DNA of 14,498 nt from Phycisphaerales bacterium (GTDB lineage: Bacteria > Planctomycetota > Phycisphaerae > UBA1845 > Fen-1342): the NCBI GenBank assembly GCA_022839625.1, contig JALHJL010000080.1:1-14498 (forward strand), given 5' to 3'. A model generated the notes under the pieces. It made no database searches and had not been told where the DNA came from. It saw nothing but the letters and a program-made list of their open reading frames with translations. Position numbers and translations under genes: made by a program. Each line of letters starts with the position of its first letter. Positions within the stretch are counted from its first letter, which is position 1. Below, in pieces: positions 7,022-13,573 of the stretch.

Positions 7022-8826
7022 GGTTCAAGCTCCAACGGCGCGGTTGACGGTTCCGGCGGGTCGGGCGCGGGCGGACGGGCTTCCTGTTCCCCGGCCGCAC
7101 ACGACAGCTCCTGCTCGATCAACCGGCGTACGATGCCGTAAACGATGCTGTAGTCGGGTTCCGCCGTGGGAACGCCTTTGAGTTGTGCGCGCAGGTGTTC
7201 GGCCTCGGCAAACCGCGGGTGCAGCCACATCGCCAGGTCCAGGTCCCAGAGGGCCTTGCCGGTGCGCCCCGCGCGATGGTGCTCAAGCGCCCACCGATAA
7301 TGGGCCTGGGCCAGGCGCTCGCGTCCCCACGGCATCAGCCCGCGATGGGCCATTACGCGCCAACGTTCGATTTCGGCCAGGGCCCGCTCCGATTCCGCCG
7401 TCGCTTCATCCCCCGAGATGATGTGGGGCGTGAGGAGCACGATCATCTCCTCCCGCACGGCCGAATCCACCTTGCCGCGGAAGAGCATTCCCAGCAGGGG
7501 GACGTTCCCGATCCAGGGGATCTGCTGGGTGCGCGCGGTGATGTTGTCGCGGAACATGCCGCCGATCACCAGCGTGTGTCCGTCCTTGACCAGCACGTTG
7601 GTGGTCAGCTCGGTGGTGTCTTTGAACGGCAGGTTCTCGGGAGTCAGCCCGCCGCTGCTGTCTTCCGGGTGGATGTCCATGCGGACGAAGCCGTCAGACC
7701 CGATGAACGGGCGGAACAGCACCTGTGTGCCCGTCCGAATGAAGTCCACCGTCTGGATCGTGGCCGTCTCGGTCACCGTCGTGGTCAGATAGCCGTCTTC
7801 GCGCCCGACGATGACCCGTCCGGGCTGCTCGTTCACCGCCAGCACCTTCGGGTTGGCGACGATCGTCAGGTCCACGACCTCTTCCAGCGCGCGAATGAAC
7901 ATCGCCACGTTGTTCGTGATGAGGCCCAGGCTCAGTCCGCCGGCCGGCACGTTCGCCGCCAGATCGGTCTCCGTCGCCATGATTTCGAGATCGAACTTGC
8001 GCGCCGGGACGTCGCCGGGCGTCAGGTTCGTGCCCCCGATGCTGGTGCTGTTGATCGTGCGGAAGTCGATGCCGGCCAGCGCGTTGAAATCGACGCCCAG
8101 CGCGTTGCTCTCATCCAGCCGGGCGCGCAGGATCACCGCTTCAATCAGGACCTGCTTGGGCCGCACGTCCAGACGCGCGATGACCTGCGCGACCTCGTCG
8201 AGCACTTCGGGATAGTCGCGGACGGCGATGAACTCGCCGATCGCGCGGCTCTTGCCGCCCAGGCCCTGGTTCAGCGCCTGGTCGAAGTCGCCGGACGTCG
8301 GCGCCACGCCCTCCAGCTTGGGCGCGGGCGTGCTCGCGATCACCCCATCCGGGCTGAGCAGCTTCGTGACAACCGGCAGAACCTCGGTCGCCGGCAGGAA
8401 GTTCAGCTCGAAGAGCCGTAGCTCCATCGGCCGGACGGTGCCGGCGGCTTCCCGGTCGTCGCCCTGCAAGACGTAGATGAACTTGCCTTGCTCCCTCCAG
8501 GTGTAGCCGCTCGGCCGGAGCAGCGCCTCGAGCGCCTCCTCGAAGGCCACCTGGTAGAGGTCGGCGGTAACCTGGGTTGTCCCCCCGTCCACGACGATGA
8601 TGTTCCGCTTCGCACGCAGGCTGAGCATCCGCATCGCGTCGGACAGCGACACGTCGCGCAGGTGGACATCGAACAGCCCGGCGGGGCCCACGATGAATTC
8701 ATCTTCTCCCGCGGCGGACGGCTGCGCCTCGGGCGGCGCCAGCCCGGCGGCGGGTTCCTGGCCCGATGCGGCACCGCTCAGCACCCCCAGCAACAGCATG
8801 GATACTACGGCCATCTTGCGGGTCAA
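7018..8826 (-). CDS. Secretin (GspD/PilQ/MshL family) with STN domain and C-terminal TPR-like extension
   Basis: A 602-residue outer-membrane secretin pore. A signal peptide (about 1-21, RKMAVVSMLLLGVLSGAASG) is followed by an STN/N0 domain (about 52-120, FDVHLRDVSLSDAMRMLSLR), an N1-like domain (about 135-222) and the secretin beta-barrel domain (about 224-470). That domain carries the family signature IPWIGNVPLLGMLFRG (436-451) and VREEMIVLLTPHII (457-470). STN plus a single N domain is closer to MshL/PilQ than to classical GspD. Residues 471-602 extend past the usual end and contain a helix pair (AQAHYRWALEHHRAG, GKALWDLDLAMWLHP) that reads as a TPR, then a Pro/Glu-rich tail. I chose the TTG at 8826 because AGGAGG lies seven bases upstream; the next ATG (8814) would be 19 bases from it. 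The gene is divergent from the kinase and first in its direction. Confidence 0.93.
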   Translation of the reverse strand: MTRKMAVVSMLLLGVLSGAASGQEPAAGLAPPEAQPSAAGEDEFIVGPAGLFDVHLRDVSLSDAMRMLSLRAKRNIIVVDGGTTQVTADLYQVAFEEALEALLRPSGYTWREQGKFIYVLQGDDREAAGTVRPMELRLFELNFLPATEVLPVVTKLLSPDGVIASTPAPKLEGVAPTSGDFDQALNQGLGGKSRAIGEFIAVRDYPEVLDEVAQVIARLDVRPKQVLIEAVILRARLDESNALGVDFNALAGIDFRTINSTSIGGTNLTPGDVPARKFDLEIMATETDLAANVPAGGLSLGLITNNVAMFIRALEEVVDLTIVANPKVLAVNEQPGRVIVGREDGYLTTTVTETATIQTVDFIRTGTQVLFRPFIGSDGFVRMDIHPEDSSGGLTPENLPFKDTTELTTNVLVKDGHTLVIGGMFRDNITARTQQIPWIGNVPLLGMLFRGKVDSAVREEMIVLLTPHIISGDEATAESERALAEIERWRVMAHRGLMPWGRERLAQAHYRWALEHHRAGRTGKALWDLDLAMWLHPRFAEAEHLRAQLKGVPTAEPDYSIVYGIVRRLIEQELSCAAGEQEARPPAPDPPEPSTAPLELEP

Positions 8827-8833
8827 CTCGGCA

Positions 8834-8839
8834 CCTCCT
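8834..8839 (-). promoter_or_regulatory. Ribosome binding site deciding a TTG start of the secretin
   Basis: A perfect AGGAGG on the minus strand, seven bases before TTG (8824-8826). This spacing is ideal for the TTG and poor for the in-frame ATG at 8812-8814. Confidence 0.75.
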
Positions 8840-9021
8840 AGCCTGTCACTGCGCGCAGCCGGCGGCGACTCGCCGCGGCGGGCTGAACCGGCGCCACTTG
8901 AGGGCACCGCGAATCGGCGCCCTGACCTGCGCAGCCTCAAATGGGGACTGCGAAGGCGTGCTGTGCTCAGTTATCGGGTGTTCCGCGGACCACGCTTTAC
9001 CCGTCCGCCCGGCGGCCCAGC

Positions 9022-9044
9022 GCTGCGAAGTGCGGCTTCGCAGC
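9022..9044. repeat. Hairpin related to the array hairpin family
   Basis: Perfect 9-bp arms GCTGCGAAG and CTTCGCAGC with loop TGCGG. Its inner 19 bases (9024-9042) share the TGCGA...TTGC/TCGCA layout with the copy at 5971-5989 and with the B hairpin of the array. Here the G·T pair of those copies has become G-C and the loop has changed. It lies in the divergent intergenic region upstream of the kinase. Confidence 0.5.
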
Positions 9045-9180
9045 ACCCGCTCCGGGGGAAGTTGGAAATCCGCGGGCCCCATCCCGCGACCGGGCGGCCG
9101 GGCACCAGGAGGTGCCGGATTCCGCCCCGCTTCTCATGGACCGCTCGCCCACGTCCGATAGTATGGTGCGGCCGGGGATG

Positions 9181-9187
9181 GGAGAGG
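9181..9187 (+). promoter_or_regulatory. Ribosome binding site deciding the kinase start
   Basis: GGAGAGG lies five bases before the ATG at 9193. The earlier in-frame ATGs at 9136, 9163 and 9178 have no comparable site. The resulting N-terminus leads directly into the first membrane helix. Confidence 0.55.
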
Positions 9188-9192
9188 TGTGG

Positions 9193-11133
9193 ATGGCCGG
9201 GACCGAGGACCGCCGGCTCTGGATCACGCTCGCGCTGCGCGTGGTGTTGCCCTCCGCGCTGTGCATCGTCCTGTTCTCGGCTGCCATCTTCGTCGTCATC
9301 CTGCCGGCTTTCGAACGGGGGCTGCTGGCCCGCAAGCAGGAGATGTTACGCTACCTCGGGCAGACCGCCTGCGGAATCCTGCAAGGCTATGACGCGCGCG
9401 CCCAGGCGGGCGAGTTCACCGTCGAAGAGGCCCAAACGCGGGCGCTGGTCCACCTTCGTCGCCTGCGCTACGGCGACGAGGGGAAGGACTACTTCTGGAT
9501 CAACGACCTCCACCCGCGCATGATCATGCATCCGTACCAGCCCGAGCTCGAGGGCCAGGACCTCACGAACTACCGGGACCCGCAAGGGAAACCGCTGTTC
9601 GTAGCAGCCGTGGATGCCGTGCGCCGCGAGGGTGCGGGGTACGTCACGTACATGTGGCAGTGGAAGGACGACCCCAGCCGGGTGGTCCCGAAGCTCTCGT
9701 ACGTCCGGGAGTTCGCGCCGTGGGGCTGGGTCGTGGGGACCGGCGTATACCTGGAGGATGTCGCAGTCGAGACCCGCGCGATCACGCGGAAGCTGACCCT
9801 GGCGGCTACACTCGTGCTCGGAATCGTCGCCCTGCTTTCCTCCTGTGTGATCTGGCAGAACTACCAATCGGAGCGCAGGCGGCGACGCGCAGAGCAGGAA
9901 CGGCGCGAGATCCAGGAGCAACTGCACCAGGCGCAGAAGATGGAAGCCGTCGGCCAGTTGGCTGCGGGCGCGGCCCACGACTTCAACAATCTCCTTACGG
10001 TCATCGCCGGCAATCTCGAGCCGATCGCACTCGCGCTGCCTGCCGACCAGGCCGCCGCAGCGGCCCTGGCGGCCGTCAACCACGCCGTGGAGCAGGCCGG
10101 CGGCCTCACGCGCTCGCTCCTGACCTTCGGTCGGAACGTACCGACGGATAAGAAGCCCCTGGACCTGTGCGCCGCCGTGGATAACGCTGCGCACCTGCTC
10201 CGGCGCACGTTGCCCAAGACGATCAAGCTGTGCGTGGACGCCGAGGCCAGCCCCGCCCCCTGGATCCGCGCCGACGCCACTCAATTGCAGCAGGTCGTGC
10301 TGAACCTCGCGCTGAACGCGCGCGACGCCATGCCGCGCGGCGGCACTCTGCGCATCGCCGTTTCCCGCGTCGCGCCGGCGACCGGCACGGCGGAGGAGTC
10401 CGTTCAGGGTATTGCGAGTTCCCACCTCGCAGCGCGCGACAGCGGACCGGGGCGGGCCGGGTCGGCACCGGCATTCCTGGCACGCTTGGAGGTGAGCGAC
10501 ACCGGCTCGGGGATCGCGCCGCGCATCCGCGATCGCATCTTTGAGCCGTTCTTCACAACCAAGGAGCGCGGCGAGGGCACCGGACTGGGGCTGGCCGTCG
10601 TGCATGGGATCATCGAGGACCATGGCGGCCAGATTGAGGTGCGGTCGGAGGTGGGCGTTGGAACCACGTTCATCGTGACCTTCCCGTGTGTCGCACCTCC
10701 CGTGTCCGACGACGCGGAAACGCCGGTCCGACCCCCAAGCCCCGGCCACGGCGAACTGCTCCTGCTGGCCGAGGCCAATCAGCAGGCACGTGAGATCATG
10801 GCCGCCGAGCTTCGCACTCTGGGTTATCGGATCTTGGTGGCGGCGGACGGGCCGGCGGCGCTCGAGGAGCATCGCCGACACCGGGGGCGTTTGCGGCTGC
10901 TGATCGTGGACGTCGACCTCTTGGAAGGCGGTGGGGCGGAGTGGGTTCGCACCGTTCGAAGAGAAGACGAGCACATGCCGCTGATCCTGACAGCCGGCAG
11001 CCCCCTCGGCGAACACAAAGACCTTCAAGACCCCGCTGTCGCCGTGCTGTACAGGCCGTATCAGTTGGGCGAGCTGGATCGACTCGTGTCCGCGATGCTG
11101 ATGCTCGAACCGGCCGCTGACGCCGGGAGGTAG
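9193..11133 (+). CDS. Membrane Cache-domain hybrid histidine kinase with degenerate receiver
   Basis: A 646-residue sensor kinase. Membrane helices at about 13-37 and 199-220 enclose a periplasmic single-Cache domain (about 45-190). Its core (DEGKDYFWINDLHPRMIMHP, then LEGQDLTNYRDPQGKPLF and WGWVVGTGVYLEDV) is typical of sCache_2 domains, which bind small organic ligands. After a coiled stretch (226-250) comes the dimerisation helix with phospho-accepting H262 (AAGAAHDFNNLLT). The ATPase domain has an N box (NLALNARDA, 371-379), G1 (SDTGSG, 435-440), an F box (FEPFFTT) and G2 (GTGLGLA, 462-468), with a 40-residue low-complexity insertion at 392-431. The receiver (about 520-635) keeps D573 and T600, but one acidic metal ligand is Ala (AEAN, 527-530 region) and the invariant Lys is Arg (YRPY, R621). 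No separate partner regulator is encoded in the window. It is divergent from the secretin gene. The start is uncertain; the frame extends upstream. Confidence 0.9.
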   Translation: MAGTEDRRLWITLALRVVLPSALCIVLFSAAIFVVILPAFERGLLARKQEMLRYLGQTACGILQGYDARAQAGEFTVEEAQTRALVHLRRLRYGDEGKDYFWINDLHPRMIMHPYQPELEGQDLTNYRDPQGKPLFVAAVDAVRREGAGYVTYMWQWKDDPSRVVPKLSYVREFAPWGWVVGTGVYLEDVAVETRAITRKLTLAATLVLGIVALLSSCVIWQNYQSERRRRRAEQERREIQEQLHQAQKMEAVGQLAAGAAHDFNNLLTVIAGNLEPIALALPADQAAAAALAAVNHAVEQAGGLTRSLLTFGRNVPTDKKPLDLCAAVDNAAHLLRRTLPKTIKLCVDAEASPAPWIRADATQLQQVVLNLALNARDAMPRGGTLRIAVSRVAPATGTAEESVQGIASSHLAARDSGPGRAGSAPAFLARLEVSDTGSGIAPRIRDRIFEPFFTTKERGEGTGLGLAVVHGIIEDHGGQIEVRSEVGVGTTFIVTFPCVAPPVSDDAETPVRPPSPGHGELLLLAEANQQAREIMAAELRTLGYRILVAADGPAALEEHRRHRGRLRLLIVDVDLLEGGGAEWVRTVRREDEHMPLILTAGSPLGEHKDLQDPAVAVLYRPYQLGELDRLVSAMLMLEPAADAGR

Positions 11134-11352
11134 CGCGCGCGCTTACCAGCGTGGGCCGGGATCGTGCAAGGCGGTCCCGGAGTAGGGGCTTCGGAATCCC
11201 GGCAAGGCACGCCGCGACCGGATGCGAGCATTCGCTCTATGATGGGGGCGGGGCGTTTACCCGATTTTTTCTGCGATGCTACTCCCCTGTGGACCGAACG
11301 TGTCGGCCGTCGGCGTGCGACGCCGGGCGTAGCGCTTGGAGGTACAGCAACG
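11134..11352 (+). other. Intergenic region between kinase and chemoreceptor
   Basis: These 219 bases carry no gene I can support. The frame of the chemoreceptor is open back to 11164, but that segment lacks a ribosome site and membrane or sensor character. TATGAT at 11238-11243 could be a -10 element, but no matching -35 is seen. I see no terminator with a T-run after the kinase stop, so co-transcription is possible. Confidence 0.4.
11338..11342 (+). promoter_or_regulatory. Ribosome binding site of the chemoreceptor gene
   Basis: GGAGG ten bases before the ATG at 11353. It supports that start over the upstream in-frame start at 11164. Confidence 0.6.
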
Positions 11353-13353
11353 ATGTTCAAGAACATGAGTCTGTCGGCCAAGATGGCGCTTGGGTTCGGC
11401 GTGCTGATTGTCATCGCCGGTGCCTTGGGAGTGGTCACCTGGCGCGGCCTGGCCAGCGTTTCTGAAATGGCCGCGCTGGATCGCAGCGGAAGCGAGTGCC
11501 TCGCCGCGCTGAACACCTGCGCCGCGCTGCGGAGGGACTTCGCGCTGCAAGGGTTCACGAAGGCCGAGGGCGAATCGAAGAACGCCGCGGAGAAGTGGAA
11601 GGACGCCCACAGCGACCTGACCACGCAACTGGGGGCGTTGCAGAGCGAGCAAGGGCTCCGGGCGGACGAACAGGCGCTCGTGCGGACGGCGCAAGGCCAG
11701 GCGGAGGTGTATCGCACCGCGTTCGACAAGCAGGTCGCCGCCCGGACCGCGCGGGACGACGCGTTCGACGCCTGGCGCGAAATCGGCATGCGCGTGACGC
11801 AGGACGTCGGGAACGTCCTGGACACGGTCATCAACCCCGCGCTGCGGACCGCGCAGGACACGAATGACCTGGCCGAGTTGACGCGCTGGTCGAACATCAA
11901 CGATCGCCTGGACAAGGAAGTCGTGCAGCCCTTCCTGCTGCTGCGGGTCTGTGCGGTCTACTACATGGCGACCAACAAGGATGAACAGTGGGTCGCGTAC
12001 CAGGAGCAGATGCAGAACGTCATGAACGGTCTGAAGGACTGGCAGCAAGTGATCCAGGGCGAGACCCAACTCGAGACCGTGGCAGCCAACTTCCACGGCT
12101 ACTTCCAGCGCTACGAGACGGCCGGGGAGCAGTACCACAGCGGCGTGGTGTCCGAGCGGGCCGCCGAAACCGAGATGGTGACCGCCGCCGCGGGCGTCGT
12201 CGACACGATGAACCAGCTCAAGGCCCGGCTGGCGGACAACTCTGCCACCATCACCGACCGGACGAATCGGTTGAACATCGGGATGGCCCTGGCCGCCATC
12301 GCCATCGGCGTGACGCTGGCGGTGCTCATCACCCGGAGTATCGTGAGACCGATCAACCGCATCATCGCCGGCCTCAACGAAGGCTCCGAGCAGGTCAATG
12401 ACGCCGCCGGCCAGGTGGCGTCCGCCTCGCAGCAGTTGGCCGCCGGGGCCAGCGAGCAGGCCTCCTCTCTGGAGGAAACCTCGAGCGCCCTGGAGCAGAT
12501 GGCGGCGATGACCCGCACCAACGCGGAGAACGCCAAGCAGGCCCGCGACCTGAGCGAGCTGACGAAGAACGCCGCCCAGGAGGGCGACCGTACGATGGGG
12601 CAGCTCAACAAAGCGATGTCCGGCATCAACGAGTCGTCCGGCCAGATCAGCAAGATCATCAAGGTCATCGAGGAGATCGCCTTCCAGACCAACCTGCTGG
12701 CGCTGAATGCGGCGGTCGAGGCGGCCCGGGCCGGCGAGCACGGCAAGGGCTTCGCCGTGGTGGCGGACGAGGTGCGCAACCTCGCCCAGCGCGCGGCGCA
12801 GGCCTCGCGCGAAGTCACCGGGCTGATCGAGGACTCGGTCAGCAAGGCGCGCGACGGGACCACGGTCGCCGCGGACGTCGGCAAGTCCCTCGGGGCCATC
12901 GTCTCCAACGTGTCCAAGGTCGCCGACCTGGTAAACGGCATTACCAGGGCCTCGGAGGAGCAGGCCCAGGGCGTCGAGCAGGTCAACCTGGCCGTCTCTC
13001 AGATGGACAAGGTCACGCAGCAGAACGCCGCCGGCGCAGAGGAGTCGGCGTCGGCCGCCGAGGAGCTGGCGGCCCAGGCGACGACCGTCAAGAGCGTCGT
13101 CGAAGAGCTGGCTACTGTCATCCGAGGAGCCCACGGCAGTCAGTCCGGTGCGACCGCCGCCTACCGCCCGGCGTCGCACTCGCCGTCGCGACCGCGCGCG
13201 ATGAATTTGAGCCGCACGGCCAACAAGCAAGGCCCGCCCGCCGGTCACAGCAGCACGAAGGAGCCGGCGGCACAGGCGGCGGCCCCAGGCAAACAGTCTG
13301 AGGCGCCCGCGGCCACGTGGTCGCCGGACAAGAATGATCTGCACGAGTTCTGA
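11353..13353 (+). CDS. Methyl-accepting chemotaxis protein with helical sensor domain
   Basis: A 666-residue chemoreceptor. Membrane helices at about 10-29 and 307-328 flank a periplasmic region of about 275 residues that is entirely helical and charged. The size and helicity suit an HBM-type (helical bimodular) ligand domain, although I cannot confirm the family. Only the first part of a HAMP is visible after TM2 (RSIVRPINRIIAGL, 328-341) before the coiled-coil signalling domain begins (GASEQASSLEETSSALEQMA, 365-384). The hairpin tip that binds CheA/CheW is textbook: EIAFQTNLLALNAAVEAARA (441-460), then GEHGKGFAVVADEVRNLAQR. A Pro/Ala/Ser-rich tether (about 595-655) ends in DKNDLHEF, which resembles the tethered docking tails of some receptors. 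The ATG at 11353 follows GGAGG. No CheA, CheW or CheR genes are in the window. It follows the Cache kinase on the same strand. Confidence 0.94.
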   Translation: MFKNMSLSAKMALGFGVLIVIAGALGVVTWRGLASVSEMAALDRSGSECLAALNTCAALRRDFALQGFTKAEGESKNAAEKWKDAHSDLTTQLGALQSEQGLRADEQALVRTAQGQAEVYRTAFDKQVAARTARDDAFDAWREIGMRVTQDVGNVLDTVINPALRTAQDTNDLAELTRWSNINDRLDKEVVQPFLLLRVCAVYYMATNKDEQWVAYQEQMQNVMNGLKDWQQVIQGETQLETVAANFHGYFQRYETAGEQYHSGVVSERAAETEMVTAAAGVVDTMNQLKARLADNSATITDRTNRLNIGMALAAIAIGVTLAVLITRSIVRPINRIIAGLNEGSEQVNDAAGQVASASQQLAAGASEQASSLEETSSALEQMAAMTRTNAENAKQARDLSELTKNAAQEGDRTMGQLNKAMSGINESSGQISKIIKVIEEIAFQTNLLALNAAVEAARAGEHGKGFAVVADEVRNLAQRAAQASREVTGLIEDSVSKARDGTTVAADVGKSLGAIVSNVSKVADLVNGITRASEEQAQGVEQVNLAVSQMDKVTQQNAAGAEESASAAEELAAQATTVKSVVEELATVIRGAHGSQSGATAAYRPASHSPSRPRAMNLSRTANKQGPPAGHSSTKEPAAQAAAPGKQSEAPAATWSPDKNDLHEF

Positions 13354-13374
13354 TCGTCCGTGTAGAACGAAAAT

Positions 13375-13419
13375 GGGGCGGTGCCGGCGGCCTGCCGTGG
13401 CAGGGGCCGGCGCCGCCCC
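13375..13419 (+). terminator. Long GC-rich hairpin downstream of the chemoreceptor
   Basis: It starts 22 bases after the stop. The left arm reads GGGGCGG-T-GCCGGC-GG-CCTGCC and the right arm is its complement in the same blocks, with one G·T pair, a one-base asymmetry at the GG, and a GT loop. That gives about 20 paired bases. No T-run follows; instead a smaller CGCG-TTTG-CGCG hairpin occupies 13421-13432. It is probably a terminator or mRNA 3' stabiliser, and could also serve the convergent zinc-ribbon gene. Confidence 0.6.
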
Positions 13420-13573
13420 GCGCGTTTGCGCGAGAAGTGCGCGCGCTGCCCTCAGCCCGTTGAAAAGGATGTTCTCTGTGCTGCAAAAGGCACAGGCACC
13501 GCGAGAGACCCCCGCAGCGCTGCCGCGAAAGCCTCCCGGCGCGGAGCCAGTCCCCTCCGTCTACAGAAGACTG

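Larger units (their letters stand above)
8827..9192. other. Divergent intergenic region between secretin and histidine kinase
   Basis: About 366 bases with no convincing gene; open frames across it lack ribosome sites and coding character. It must hold both divergent promoters, but no clear consensus -35/-10 or -24/-12 pair is visible. Structure present: a tight inverted repeat GCGGCGA-C-TCGCCGC at 8862-8876, in the expected leader of the secretin mRNA, and the larger hairpin at 9022-9044. An AGGAGG at 9107-9112 is not followed by a usable ATG at normal distance. The kinase frame is open back to 8941, with other possible starts at 9136, 9163 and 9178. Confidence 0.5.

Noticed and set aside
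8827..8940. Upstream extension of the secretin to 8940
   Set aside because: It would put Arg-rich sequence before the signal peptide and ignore the AGGAGG placed ideally for the TTG at 8826.
9107..9121. AGGAGG followed by GTG/ATT as an earlier kinase start
   Set aside because: The in-frame GTG overlaps the AGGAGG itself and ATT is an exceptional start codon; the ATG at 9193 has its own GGAGAGG and leads directly into the membrane helix.
11238..11243. TATGAT as -10 element of a chemoreceptor promoter
   Set aside because: No -35-like hexamer 16-18 bases upstream and no alternative sigma pattern; one hexamer is not enough to call a promoter.
11257..13344. 695-residue minus-strand frame opposite the chemoreceptor
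   Set aside because: It mirrors the chemoreceptor codon by codon, with Arg/Leu/Gly/His-rich, patternless sequence; the plus-strand product is unmistakable.
13471..13573. Possible small plus-strand gene starting MFSVLQKAQAP after the chemoreceptor
   Set aside because: No spaced ribosome site; the frame runs into the antisense of the zinc-ribbon gene with no independent coding signal.
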